64,000 bases of DNA from Leptoclinus maculatus (GCA_032191485.1 JAVDOI010000003.1:12462986-12526985), one strand, 5' to 3'. Positions 13,401 to 60,524 are shown, counted from the first letter of the stretch. Made by a program: numbers and translations. The notes: generated by a model from the letters alone, not told the origin.

Positions 13401-15223
13401 CACTGACGCCCCCCTACTCCACCCCGAGATCAAGAGTACAAGTATTCATATAATGTTATGGTGGTCAGAGCAAGCTTTAAGTAAGGCACTCTGCTGTAGT
13501 AAGGTGCCCATACAATTATTTTTTTACTACTATATGTTCTTTTTTTTCATATAAGAAAATGTAAACCTTGTAAGAGTACAACATATATTATATTTACACA
13601 TGACATCTCTTAGATATTTTGATCAATCTTCGTCCTGAAATAAAAATGATGTAAACTAAAGAAACCAATAAAATGTAAAAATGTTGAAGTGGAAAATATC
13701 AGACACAGTCATAGGAATTTCATGTTGCATTTACTTTCAGACATTGTTAAAAGTTAAATTGTATTCTGCAGCCCCAGGTGGTAAAACAAATCATGTTAGC
13801 GTGCCGACTATATCACTGCTGTTAGATTTGAGTAGTTTTCCTGATAACGACACTCTAACAATCAGCCAACCGACAACATCAACATGCCTCATATCAGTGG
13901 CAGTTATGGTCATACTAACATCTGCTGAACCTCTGTCAAAATAATCTGGTATATTCATGCATGTGTAATATTGGCTTGGTGTTGACAGTAAGATGAGGAG
14001 TGTGACGTACAGTAGGTGTACGGACAGAACACAGCTTGGAACATTGAAAACAGACATCATTGGTTCATGAAAAGCTCCGGTAAGTATACGGTAATTTGCT
14101 TGTTCAATTGTGCGGGTAGATAGACCTGCTGTATCTTTATCATTCTGAAGTAGTGCATTATAAAAAAAACAAAAAAACACTCAAGAAGGTTCAGGTCAGT
14201 TAAATAACTTGCCAGTGACTGACGGTGCGCAACTGAGGAGCACATCAGACGTAAACAGTTACAGTGTTAATGGTCTCATCCTTCTCCTTTCTGAAGTGAT
14301 CCCGGTGCAGTAAAATGCAGGTGGATGCAGATTTAAAAGGCTTCACATCATCGAAAAATGTTTCCTTGCACCTCGAGGCAAAGGCAAGACACAACAACTC
14401 ATTCCAAAAATCTGAAACACTTTAAAACACTGTATATTCACCCACATTTTGCTCATTAGCTGTTTCAAGCCTCTTTGTAAATCTACACATATGGGACTAA
14501 ACAGGGATGTTTTTCAGGGAAAAACCCAAAGGAACTGAAATTGGGAGGGAAGGATTTGACTCTTGATCAATAAATAATAGGAAAGGTACCGTTTTTAAGA
14601 CCTGGAAGCACAACAACTTAGAACGTGTTCAGATATTGTATTGTATTGTTAAAACATTTTTAAAATCCTAAATCTTTAATGTTCATTGCCCTTAAAGGAT
14701 GATAGTTTCAAATGGTGGGTAACATCACATCTGGCTAAACCTTGCTGTATCTAATTATCATTAAGACTGTATGGGTAGTTTTCCCTCAGAATTAGTCAAC
14801 GTAAATACATCAATAATGGTTGGACAACAGTTGAATCCAATATTAGCCTCTCTGTATGTTTTAGTGAGCTGTGTTTAGGGCTCGCTCTGATATGTCAATG
14901 TTAATAAAAGAGACGAGTTCTGCTTTGCTAGTGGTTTCCTGAGTTGTTAAATACAAAATACACAAAAGTTCAACAATTAGAAAATCCCTATGTTCTTTCT
15001 TTCCCTACACAGCTTTTGTTCCAATGCTCTTGGATCTCCAGCACAGTGACGAACCTCTTCAGTCCATCATCTGTGGCAGGAGTGTACACGAAACAAGAGC
15101 AGTGAAACTATTCAGATGCAGTCAGAAAGTCAGAGCCTTTGGTTCTGTTTAGTTTGATTTGAGCCGTTTGATTTGTTTTGACTCATGTCATTGGTGACCT
15201 GGCTACAGTATGTGAGAGAGATT
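13401..15223. other. eml1-evl intergenic segment
   Basis: AT-rich, without a supported gene. A 129-residue open frame at 13791-14180 (minus) has no recognisable domain and is probably chance. Confidence 0.5.
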
Positions 15224-15523
15224 TTTATTTTTTACATGTAGTGTGATTAAAGAAAAGGGGAAATCTTCAGGATTTTTGTATTGCAAGCAACTGCACAAAA
15301 CACATCCAACACTCATTTGGGATCTGAGAGCAGATCAGGAAGAAGACCTTGAGTTCCTCTTCTGTCAATTCACTTCAGTTCAGCAGATCCACCTTTTTTA
15401 GCTTCTGAGTTAATTTAAGTTTGGTTTGGTTCAGTTTAGTGCAGTTCAGTTCAGTTTGCTTCGGCTGGGTTTCAGGCCCCAGCAGCAGTATTAAAACCAC
15501 AGTATCTGTTTCTGCCGGCTCCC
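15224..15523 (-). other. eml1: eml1 3' UTR with AATAAA at 15224-15229
   Basis: Sequence after the TGA carries an AATAAA on the minus strand about 295 nt past the stop. This would give a short 3' UTR; mammalian EML1 3' UTRs are longer, so more distal sites may also be used. Confidence 0.5.
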
Positions 15524-48743
<33,220 letters not shown>

Positions 48744-48969
48744 TCTCAACCTCTGCTCCGCTCCTGTGTGCTCCCTCTGTTTATCCACAGCTCCTTCGCT
48801 CTCCTCTTTCTCTCTCTCTCTCCCCTCTCTCTGGTGACTCCCCTCTGTTAGTTTATCGTTCACTTGGCGTCCAAGGCGCTCCCTCCATTCACTCTGCACG
48901 GGTCAGGCTCCCTGGGTGAGTCACCATGGCAACCCATTCACTCCGATTATGTCATGTGAACTCCAACCC

Positions 48970-49026
48970 TTCTTCTTCTTCTTCTTCTTCTTCTTCTTCT
49001 TCTTCTTCTTCTTCTTCTTCTTCTTC
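48970..49026 (-). repeat. (GAA)19 triplet repeat upstream of eml1 start
   Basis: Nineteen uninterrupted TTC units on the plus strand, GAA in the eml1 sense, 227 bp upstream of the ATG. May be in the promoter or 5' UTR. It creates a run of glutamates in an open frame at 48952-49317 that is probably not translated. Confidence 0.95.
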
Positions 49027-49479
49027 ACCCCCTTCTAACAAAAAAAAGTCCTGAACTACAGCAGAAAACACTCCCTGCTGAAGAATGACTGCACCGGACC
49101 GCCAGAGAGACACGGAGACAGAAGTTAAGAGGCTGCTGATGGGTTTGTTTCCTCCACTGCTTGTCCTCTCCTCCTTCCTGTCCTCTCTTCCCCTCCTTCT
49201 GTTCTCCTCTTGTCCTTCTGTCTTCTGCAGAGGCAGCTGTGTGTCGTTAGCGCTCGCTGATCTCCAGCAGAAAAACAGCTTTAAGAGGGCTTGAGCTGAG
49301 AGCGCAGGCTCTGGCATAGGCAGTTACTGTGTGTGTGTGTGTGTAAATGTGTGTGTGCCAGAGGCAGTGTGTGTGTGAGTGTTTAGATAATGCTCGGGAC
49401 AGCCCAGCCTTCCCCTGTCACACAGTGTGGACGAGTCAGAGCACAGGGGGCTGGGCCTGTCGGTGAGATCCTCCTCCTC

Positions 49480-49745
49480 TGGCGGGAGAGGAGAGGAAAT
49501 GAGAAGGGAGGAAAGGATAAAAGAGGGGAGGAGAAAGGAGGAGAGAGGACAGAAAGAGAGAGGGGGGGGAGGGAGGTAAAGGAAAGAACATATGAGGACA
49601 AGGTAGGTTTATAGAAGAACAGAGAGGAGAGCCAAAAGAGGAGAAAATGGGACAGGACAAGGTAGGATAGGAAAGGAAATAAGAGGAGATGTCAGGAGGA
49701 AAGGGGAGAGAGGAGGGGAGGAGTGGACAAAAGAGGTAAGACGAA
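49480..49745 (+). repeat. polypurine (GA-rich) tract in the eml1 5' flank
   Basis: About 265 bp almost free of pyrimidines on the plus strand (gaggagaaaggaggagag-type sequence), about 0.8 kb upstream of the eml1 ATG. Such tracts can form triplex DNA or bind GAGA-type factors; no function is shown. Confidence 0.8.
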
Positions 49746-50061
49746 ATAAAAAAGGAAAGGAGCTATCACCATAAACTATCGTCTGTTGCTTCTGCACTTT
49801 ACAATACAACTGGTGGGAAGTTCTATTAAACGAGATCTGTGTTGAGTCTTGTTTTTATAATTGATGTGTTTGTGGAGTGCTTGGCTCATCCTGGCTGCAT
49901 ACATCATTTTCACTAGTGGGACAATAAAGCTAAACTGAACTGAAGGTAGGGTATAGCGGATGTGAAAAATGCACAAATGAAGGAAACCTAAACAATAGTT
50001 AGTTACAAAAATGACTAAAGCACTGTCGGCCCCGTCAGTCAATATATATCAGTTACTGGAG

Positions 50062-50175
<114 letters not shown>

Positions 50176-53100
50176 TGTTTGTAATGGTATGGAGTCACAT
50201 GGGGACACACCATAACAAACCACACTGTCACATCTTCCTTGGCATTTCCCGCAGCCAAACATTCAAACCTGAACCCTACCAGGGGATCTCCGCTGTGGCT
50301 AAACATGGTTATCGTTCCGTCCTCTGTCTGGCTTATCTGCCCCGCTGCAGACTGCACAGAGGCAGAGGGATCCTTGAAACAAGGACAAGAGGGGGAGAGA
50401 ATGAAAGGGAGACTAGGGGATTGAGGAAAGATAGAAATAAATGGGATAGAGGGGGAGGGGGATGGAGAAGAAAAAGAGAGTGCTTGAGGAGGGTGGGTGG
50501 TACAAAGAGGACCAAATTAAAAAGTGAGCAGGGTGGGAGTTTTGTGGGGAGAAAAGGGGGATACCCTAAAAAAAATTCCAACTGGGGGTTTAGTACGTGC
50601 ATGTGAGGGGGGCCTCTTTGCATTATTTATAGTTCAAGCTAGCAGGGAAAAATAACACGCCTAAAGAGTCCGTGGCCTATATTCATGTGCGAAACATTCC
50701 CCCCTTTCTTGCTAGATCACAAGACAAAATAACACAAAGGCAGGGATGCTCTGAAGACAGCAGTGGGAAAGACCATGAAGCGTTCATACATTTGTTTCTC
50801 TGTGTTTTATAGTGGCACAGCAGGTGTGATATAATCTGTCTGTATGAAGCTCTTTCTGTGCAGGTATCTCTCCTAAAATCCTATCAGGTTCAAAGGTGAC
50901 CCGGCTAGTTTTGACCTTTAACAGGAGGATGAGAGAGATGCAGTGAAGCACCTTATAACGGTTGACCACTTTAAGGTTCAAGGCCTCAATGTTTTTGATT
51001 CTCTCCCTCTTCTACCTCAGGAACACACTCTGCTTCACTTATTACACAATGACATCAAGCCCCTACCACACTTACAGTTGCAGCCAGGATTATGTGAAAA
51101 AAACAAGGTGTTCTTTGTACACCAAACACTGCAATAGTTGTTTAATAAAATGACAAGGATATTACTATTTCAAAACACACATAAATTAAGACGTGCTGAC
51201 CTTTAAACCATTTGTTCTCTTTCTCTGCAACTACAGTTACTCATTTCACAACTAGAAAGTGTTTAAATGAATCAAGGTTTTTGCATATATTTCAAAAATC
51301 TCAATCATATTTCAGATGTTTTTAACCACCAAAAGGCCACAACAGCCAGTGTTTTGATTCAGATAAAGAAAAGAATTCCATGCAGCTCCTCTCCCAGAGT
51401 GCATGCAACACACACTGTAAACATCCTTTGTGTTTTTGTTCTGAAGACCTCGAGTCACACTGGTGTTTAGTCTGAAGGGGTTCAGATTATTGCTAATCTC
51501 ATTCTGGGGCAGATTTGGGATCTAGATTAGGGACAGGTCTGGTTTTTGTGTCTGTCTCTCCGCTCATATGCTCACGTGAGAAGAGGCGGCTAAAACTGGA
51601 ATATATTCCCCACAAAATCCCCCCCATGGGTCCCTAAACCCCACCTACCCTGCGGGTGGCAGGTGGTGGAACCACTGCTGCTCCACAACCCCTCCCCTCT
51701 CCACACCTCCCCATTGTTCCCCCCTTCCACCACCCATCAGTAAATCCAGAGGGTGCATACACACACACACACGCACACAATATAAACAAGATAGTGCTGT
51801 GCAGAGTGTGAGGATATCAGTCACACTTCTACGAGAAAATACTGCAACATGCAATTTTTCCTTACAGTTTTGGTTAGCTGCAGCTGTTTTCAGAGAAATA
51901 TCTCTAAAAATCCACTTTACCGACTGTGCACAAAACGGTAAACAAAAGTTAGCAGCCAGCCAGTAAAATTCTGGAGCATTTATCAGCTACAGAGACAGAT
52001 TTTTCCCTCACGAGCTGGTGGAGACCAAAAACAGAGCTAAAAGAGAGTAAATATTGAACTTAAATTCACCATCAACACGACTACAAATGAGTAATAAAGT
52101 TGCTCCGTAACTGCTGGATGTGTAAGCCACTGTTTGCCAACAAGTTCACCATTTAAACTTAAAAGGGGAATATATGTCAATGTTGTGTACACAATTTATT
52201 TCTGCTACCACAAAAATCATTGCAGGATTAACCTCTTAAATGTTCCCACTGGCTCCATTTTTATCAAATGTGTTGCAGGACCAAGCCTTGGTCACACCTA
52301 ATGTATTTAAAATTCTAATGGAGATACCAAAGGTTTCCACATGCAGCATGTCAGGCTGAATTTGAGGTAAATGTGTATAAAATGATGCCCAATCTGTAAC
52401 TTCTATAATATGTTGTAAAAAGCACATAACTGGTACTTTCATTTAGAGCGATGAATGCTTTTTGTAAATGTAGGGCAGCTTCAGGGGAAATTAAGAGTGA
52501 GTGCATGCAACTATACTATAATACATCTGACAGAGGTTTAGTGTCTTGCTCAAGACTCAAGAGCATCTGAGCAAGGCCTCACATCAGGGTCCATTGCTTT
52601 CTCACCTGGCCTTCTGACTCTGTTTCTACAGCTGCGGCTCTCAGGAGGCACTGGAAGGTCATATTCAAACTGAGCCGGTTGTTCATTTCTTTTTTTCCAC
52701 CAAAAAATAGAAAAGAAACTGCTGACATTTGTTTTATCCACAGATGATCAGTCAGTCTGTCAGTGGGCCAGGATTATAAACACTCAAATCCAGAGCTGAG
52801 GAAGAAACAAGGTCAATCCTCTGTGATCCAGCCACCATCTGTGTGCCTGTCCTCGTTATCGGGCTGCTTTGTGCTTTACACCATGAATTAATCCAACCTG
52901 TGGTCTTAATGATTCACAGGAACATTGAATTTCAATTAAAGCCAGGGGACTCATGACATTATTTACAGCCTGTCAAGCTGGACAGCTAAAGAATGTATGC
53001 ACATCTTTATGAAGAAGTTTCAGGAAGTTGCGTGGAAGGTTTGCTCTAACTAGTTAAACATTAACGATAGTACTCCCGTAGGCAGGTAGCAAAGGTCCCC

Positions 53101-53397
53101 CAATAAAAGCGCATGCCAAGGCGAGGCGGACGAGCCAACAGGAAAAGGTGATATAAGTGTTATTTAATCATTTATTTCCCAAGAGAGTTTATGAGTTCAA
53201 CAGCCTGGTCATTATGCCAACTCACTGTCTCACAGTAACAATGACAGACTGCAGGCCTGATACTCATTTTAGACCCATAACATTTTGTCTCAACAACTAT
53301 TGGTTGATTTGGTCCACACATTCATGCCATCATTAAGTCACTTAAGTAACTTCTATGACTTTTGATATTCCTTCTAAACTATTGATATTCATGCTAC

Positions 53398-53460
53398 GGA
53401 GGTGGAAGAAGTATTCAGTATGTAACTAAGTACATTTGAGTAAGTATACTTTGCACACTA
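53398..53460 (+). repeat. fragment of a GGTGGAAGAAGTATTCAG-type repeat
   Basis: ggaggtggaagaagtattca followed by taagtacatttgagtaagta matches a frequent teleost repeat; a reversed remnant is at about 55545-55650 (tactcaagtaaatgtactct). Confidence 0.5.
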
Positions 53461-54439
53461 TATCGTTTTAACGTAAGTTACATTATGTGTGTTATATCTA
53501 TTGTATATTCTGAAAACCTGTCCTACTTCTTCTTTTTTTTTATCTACAGCATATCTTTATTTTTGATACTTAAATGTCCGACTTCCCCTATTAGGAGCAT
53601 TACTGTTATATATTTTGTTATGTTATCCTATCTTAGGCTTTGGTCAATAAAAAGAAGATTGATTCTCAAGGCGTGACAGTTTGACATCTCATATCAGCAG
53701 CTGTGATATTGATGCACCTAGACGGCGAGAAGAGGCCAGACCAGCAGAGGATGTAATTCTTTCTGTGACGGACTGAGGTTCCCTCCTTCTAATACCTTTC
53801 TGGACAGGAGAGTAGAGATAGATTGAATGTGAGACTAAATCAGCTTAGTGACTGTTGATAGTACATCATTTTCCCACCTGCTGGAGAAAATAACCTGTCA
53901 TTTCTAATACATACTTATCAGAGTAGGCGCGGTGTTCAGATGAAAACCCATTTTAACGACACTTAATTATGAACCGTGGTACCTTCACATCGGACATTAT
54001 TCGCCTAAAGAATCTAAAATAAAGGGACAGCCTACGTACTGTGGGTTAGTCATTTCAATAGATGTTCTACTTATCAATGTTTAGCCCAACATAAGGACAC
54101 AATGATCAACTAGAACCTGTAAAGAAGAGCTGTTGGTTTTTATCATCATAAATTATGTGGAGGAAATGTGACCTACTTTCAATGGGGGAGAATCCAACAG
54201 AGTGATAATGGTTTGTTCACAGCTCTGCGTCACAAGCTGCGTTAGGCAGAATATAAGGACTGGATTAAAACCCACCACATGATCTATGTTTTGTAATTTA
54301 TCCCAGAAAATCATCCGTCCTATCACCTGCCAACAGTATTTTATCGTTACTGTGAGAAGCAACTGTAAATAACCAGCAAACTGAGATTTTGACCTGATGA
54401 AGGTGCTAGATGAAAAGTCACCAGTTATTACAATTCATC

Positions 54440-54660
54440 CTGGAATGGACATGAATGTTTACATTAAATTTAGTGGCAATACATCCAACAGTTTTTGAGT
54501 CATTTTAGTCTGAACAACAAATGTCAACCTGCTGGTGACGCAAGATGTAAAATCACCAAATTCATTAGGATTCATCGTCTGGGAACTATGCACATGTTTT
54601 GTCAATCCATCAATTAAATGTTGAGTTATATTTCACACGATCAGTGAAAACTTTCATCCA
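54440..54660 (-). repeat. degraded percomorph repeat, reverse copy
   Basis: Reverse orientation of the family at 5405: aatacatccaacagtttttg, acaacaaatgtcaacctgct, aggattcatcgtctgggaac. A forward fragment lies at about 53270-53345. Confidence 0.6.
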
Positions 54661-57600
54661 ATAATGTTTTTTAAAGCCAAAAAAAATTCAGTTCAGAATA
54701 TGCTACTGTATGCAAACTTTCTGAAATTAAATATAATGATACTATGTAATAATAATTAATATTTTGTCAAAGTATCCAAAGAAAGCATTCAATAAAGATT
54801 GAGTAACATAATTTGTGTCAGTGCAGAGAATCACGGCTACAGGATGAAGGCAAATGGAAGCTATATTCACAAAAGTGCACTTGTGTTTCGAGCCACGCAA
54901 GTAGCAGCAATGATAAATAATGATGTTATGATTAAGGAAAACTGGGTCACCACTTGTGTTTTTAGTGCAGGCTTTTGGTCATGGCCTCTAAGAGTATTAT
55001 GCATGTAGAAATCCCCTGCCAGACTCTGTAATATCTTTTAAGACCAACATTTCTGAATTTTAGAGAAAGAGGTCATGGGAATGTATTTTGCAAGGCTCAC
55101 TGTGGTGTAATAATACATTTTAGAGATGTAAACAGCAACACCGATTCTCACCCTACAATTGGATCAATGTGTCTTTTCAATAACAGCATTATACGGGTAG
55201 AAATAATCTGATTAATGCTTAAAATGAATCTGAAAATACAGACCCTGGTGTGATGCTGCAGCTACAGACATTTAAAGATAAACAAAGCTATTGGTTTTAG
55301 TGTGAATGATAGTGAAAGTGTTCGGTGACTGAGGCTTGAAAAAAAAGAAGTCTTATCCCCTGTAAGTCTCTATGGATATCTTGTCAAGACAGACTTTATG
55401 GGAGAGAGAAAGAGAGAGCTCATGAGTGTAGCCGAGGAGAATCTGCTTTTGGGCTGTAAAAGACCTCCTAATCCTGAGGCTGTGGAGCAGCGTTACATGT
55501 CCTACTCTAGCTCCTCTTTTCTGTGTTTAACAATCAGAGCACTACATTTCGCAGACTTGAACAAAGCACTAGAATATTTACTCAAGTAAATGTACTCTTA
55601 CTTAAAAAGGACAGTTTACTTAGATGAAAAGTAAAAAGTAGGCTATGTCAGTTAAAATATACTCTGATGATAATGTCAGCCTGAATGATAGGACTATTAA
55701 ATCAAAGATCACCTTTAGGCCACAAAATAAACTGCACTATCATGTCAATAGTGGAATAACATCAAGACTTACATGCAAATGTCCAAACCAACAATAAATT
55801 CCTTTTATATAGACCATACTTTTAGTCTGTGCATACAACTGAATCGATCATAAAGACACAACCAACACATCACACATTCACTGTCACGGGTGACTGAAAT
55901 GACTGACAGGCTTCACAGCTTTTAAGCAACATGTTCACTGACATCCTGGAGATCTCACTACAATAAAAAAAAATGTATTAGCTTAAGTCCTATCTCTTCA
56001 CACGATGATGCTCAAGACATACCAGTTATACACCAACTTGTCAAAGGGTCCAACATGCTCCTGTTGTTCACGCAACATCGTGGATATGTCTGTTTTGGGT
56101 CACTCAGCATGCTGGAGGGGCGGCGCTTTCCAACACTTGTTTAACAACTTTTTTTTCAAACATATGTTAATCTTAACTATGATCAATAATGCCCACTGCC
56201 TTCATTTTATTGCATCGTTATGCGTTTTGTTTTACTATTTCACAAACTGCTAGGCCCGGCCCAGTTGCAACAGCCCCACTGGCACCCCAGCCAGTGAAGG
56301 TACATGATTAGCTTGTTACTTTATTTATATGTTTTCTCGTGTGGGTTTGGTGGAGCTCTGCCCCCCTGAGGCCGCAAACACACCAGCAGCTTCTTCTCTT
56401 CCGCAGGCTGCAGCCAGGTATTATTTGCTGACTTTGTCTTGTTCTTTTCCCACACGGTTTATCATGACATTTCCTTGTAACTTTTCTTTACTCTGCAACG
56501 GTTGGGACTTGAAATGTAGTGACGTACAACACTTGAGACAAAAGAAATACTTAGCCTAGCTCTGTCCAAAGGAAACGGGAAGTTAGTCTTTAGGTGAAAT
56601 TGAGCAATATAGATAAATGCTATTCATCTTCCATATTTAGGATTTCTTATAAGGTGAAAATGTAAACTTAAGATCAGCCCCAGTGGTTTGTATACAATGT
56701 GTGACCTCATTTTAAAACTATTCCACCAAAACCAACTCCCACACACAGCACTTTATCTTTACAATCTGCTTGTCAGACACGACAGATTCACCTTTTACTG
56801 AACCGCCAGAGTCAAGTCAAGGCATTCTGATATACGTATGTATATAGCTGAAAATCACACATTTGCCTCCAAGGGCTTTACAGTCTGTACAGCATACAAC
56901 ACTTTCAATCCTTAGACTCTCAGAAGACGTCTTTTAATGGGGGAAAAAGGGAAGAAACTACAAATAAGGCAAAAGAGGTGGGCTCCTTCTTCCAGGATGG
57001 AGTGGGCAGACATGCAATAGATATTGTATATGTGCAGAGAGCAGGATTAGAATTTCAGTGAGCACACAAGCAGACACTTTGAGAGGACTGACATGAGATG
57101 AGCAGGCAGGCAAGAAAAAAAAGCAGATGAACAGAAAGAGGAACAGTCTTTTTGACATGGATAGTGTTCCAGTAAAGGGGACCTACATTATTATTCAGCA
57201 CAAAGGTATGACATTTATAACATCATGGCGCCATATCAAATCATATAGAGCGTATTACTGGAGCCTTCAGTGTCAACCTTCCTCCCTCCCTGACCTTCTC
57301 GCCTTTACACTAATGACGCCATAGACGTGAGTTACAAACCACACAGGCTTCTCTACATCTCATCTATATGTTAATGATGCATAACTTGGACACAGAAGTA
57401 GAACCGGACTAACTACAGTCCATGAACATCTAGTAAAAGACTGATGCTGGTCATTAAAAGCAGAAAGCAGCACCTTGCAGGTCAGTGGGGGACATTGTAA
57501 TTTGTCAACCCTCTACTACTGTGAAAAGAATCCATTTATCTAAAGGAGGGTGACCTAAAATCACCTTATCACAACCATGAAAGTCCAACAGAGCTATGGT

Positions 57601-58206
57601 GTGTTAAATGCACACGCACCGTGTATTTCCGAGTGTGCAGGGCTGTGTGTTCTCTCAAGCGACGACAACATTAATCACATCTGACTTGGCCACTGAAACA
57701 TCCATTTAAACCCTTCCCCCATTTCCTGTTCAACCAAGAACCCTGCTCGACTCTTTCTCTCTGTACAACACAGACATACAGTAAATATATACTGTTACAT
57801 TTCTTGTAATTTTTTTTGCTTTGTTTTTAATTTTCCTGCATCAAACATTTCTTCCTGCACTCTCTTGTCTCTCCTCTCCTGTTCCTTGCAAAGTCACAGC
57901 AACTCAGATCCCCGATCGATACAGCCGAAAATAAACTCTGCTGAGGAAAATCTGGCGTCTGCTGCAGAGTTTACTCTAATGCATGGGTTGTGGAAGTCAT
58001 GCTCTTCCCTGTGTGTCTCACATGCACACACAAAACTGCAGATGACTGTGCTCAAACCTGTGTGTCAAATGACCCATTTCCAGCCAGTCTGTTGACATGA
58101 GGAATAGGTTTAACATCAGCAAAGCTACTTGTCCTTAAATTCAGGGCACAGATGGAGCGCTGACGTCAGCGGGCCATGATACCGTCTGACACACACACTC
58201 TAGCAT

Positions 58207-58207
<1 letters not shown>

Positions 58208-58259
<52 letters not shown>
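58208..58259 (+). repeat. (CA)n microsatellite
   Basis: 52 bp uninterrupted. Confidence 0.97.
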
Positions 58260-58260
<1 letters not shown>

Positions 58261-60040
58261 GTCTCAGTTGTGACACACAGCAGCCAACGCTGCTTTTCAT
58301 TTTTCGCTGAACTGATCTCCTTGAAGACAGCCTCCACCTAGCTGGTCGGCCCCTTCATCTATCCCCCATGTCTCCCTATTACCTCCTATCTTCCTTACTC
58401 CCCTTGCATTGCCCTTCTTGTGTTATCTCTAATTTACTCCACTTTTGCATCTCACCTCCCTTTGTATTCCCAACCCAATCCTTTTCAACCTCCCACTTGT
58501 CATGACCCTGTGCTTTTCCTTCACTCCACTATCAGGGGCACCATTCATATAATATGCTAAGACCGCCCCCTGCAGGACATATGCTGCTATTTATTTCCTC
58601 CAATGCCGACTAGTCAGTGCAGGGAACTGACTGTTTGTATTAAAATAAAGACGGTTCACTTTGGTACTGAAACATTAAAATGCAACTCTGGCAGACAATA
58701 AATAAAATAATAAATACAATTTAAAAAATCATAGCTGAATTACTGCTGCTTCAGTCTCACGCTCCTGGTATATTGTGGATACTGGCTCGCTGTCACTTAC
58801 TGGCACAGCTTATTTTAAGTGCTGTTTAAAGTAAGACAAAAAACTACAAAAACATACAGTTTGATAAAGCTGTTTAACCTTTACAACTAAATAAAAATAT
58901 TAAATATTAAATATTGCCTAAAACTTTTCAGAAGTCCCCCTTTGATCCATCATTGTGTTGGATTTTAATAGTTATCTCAGTGTGATACAGATTAATGGAG
59001 GCAATACATCAAGGTAGAATATTGGTTTAACTGTTTTAAACCAATAAACCTGGTTTAAACAGTGTGGGAAGAAAGCTGGAAAGTTACTGTTTAGTTTAAG
59101 GCGTTCCAGTGCCAATAAGTAAATGACAGTGATTTAGTTAAAAAAGAATCATGTAATTTACTGGCAAATCCATCGGAGTATGAAACGATAGATAATGGAG
59201 GTGTGGTCAGCTGCCTGTCAAATGCAATAACAACAATCTTGGCAGTTGTTGCCAAAGCTGCAGGTTCTTTAATTGACAACATCATACAGTTTTCTTCCAG
59301 CTGAGTCATGTTGCTTAATCTGAGAAGGGAATCATGCATGGACTGAGTCCCAGAGGAAAGGAAACAGGAAAAAGAGGAGATAACAGGACAGGGAGAGATG
59401 AGATAAAGGAAAGAGGCAAGAGACTGAAATGTGAGTGAGTGAGACAAGAAAAGGCGAAGGGGACAAGGGTTTCTATTTATAACTGATTGTTTCTGTTGGT
59501 CTGTCAGTCGGCGGTAGTAAGCGCATAATCTTCTCTCTCAGCTGAGCTGCATTTGTGGGAAATGACCCTTTACGTACTACTTAGCTGCACACACACAGAC
59601 CACGCAGACATTCTCACGCATACACAAAGCAGACACCTTCACATACACATCTTTATACCATTTGTCCCCATCAACCCTGGAACAGCCAGGTCACATGCAG
59701 TGCTGTGTTGTATCCACAAATCGTTCTGAATAAAACTTCTGCAGAGTCAGTCAGCATTATTTTCATGAAACCAGGAGGAATTCGCTCCAAGTCTCCATAT
59801 AAGGGCCGAAAACTGAACCAGCTCCTCTTTGCAGCTGAATACTTGCCGGGTGAGCTGTCCCAGTGGAGGGCTTAGACTAAAACAGGATGGGCCAAGAGAG
59901 ACCCCCTCCCTCAAACATACAGACACACAAATCCAAACAATTCACAAGCACATATGCTCAGACATGCACTTCATATATCTCTCTTGAACACAGATGTATG
60001 CACATGTGCACACGAGTACATGCTCTTAGTTTTTTCCTAC

Positions 60041-60068
60041 CTACTGGTAGCTCCTCACAGTCAGACAT
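60041..60068 (-). CDS. weak candidate alternative first exon of eml1
   Basis: Minus strand reads ggccATGTCTGACTGTGAGG..., encoding MSDCEELPV, then G|GTAGGA. It ends in phase 1, which is what eml1 exon 2 needs, so a product starting MSDCEELPV-DDSASAASS is possible. G at -3. It is 11 kb upstream of exon 1. No known protein supports it, so this is inference. Confidence 0.25.
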
Positions 60069-60524
60069 GGCCAGAGAGAGAAGAGGATCAGGACAGTGTC
60101 TTCTCTTGGCAGCCTGTTGCTTCTTCTGAATCGGTGTCTCCTTGCTTTTACTACAGTCTCTCTGGTAGCCAAACTCTGTTTTAGACTCTAAGCTGTCCTA
60201 CTCTCCCTCTGTTTAGCTTCCTTACTTTACTTTCTATCTCCTTGTCCTCCCCCCTCTCTCTCCCTCTCTCAACAATCTGACCAGTGGCCAGTGGACATGC
60301 CAATCAAACGTCACACACTGTGCCATTGGATACTAAATTTGTAACTAACAGACCTCCCATGGGGTACTGTTTCTGTCAGATATGGCAGGCCTTCTTAGAT
60401 GTGATTCATTTACTTCTCATATATCTACAACACATATCTCACCATTAGAATAGAAGAAAAGAAAGAAAACCGTTTTTATTTCACATAGCCTGCAACAAAA
60501 CAAGAAGGCAGATCACAAACTCAC

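Noticed and set aside
13791..14180. 129-residue minus-strand frame between eml1 and evl
   Set aside because: No recognisable domain, AT-rich, no convincing splice or promoter context.
48952..49317. 121-residue minus-strand frame with a poly-Glu run upstream of eml1
   Set aside because: The Glu run is the (GAA)19 array and the rest has no recognisable domain; more likely promoter or 5' UTR sequence.
59091..59447. 118-residue minus-strand frame
   Set aside because: No family recognised, no splice context; could be chance or an old repeat.
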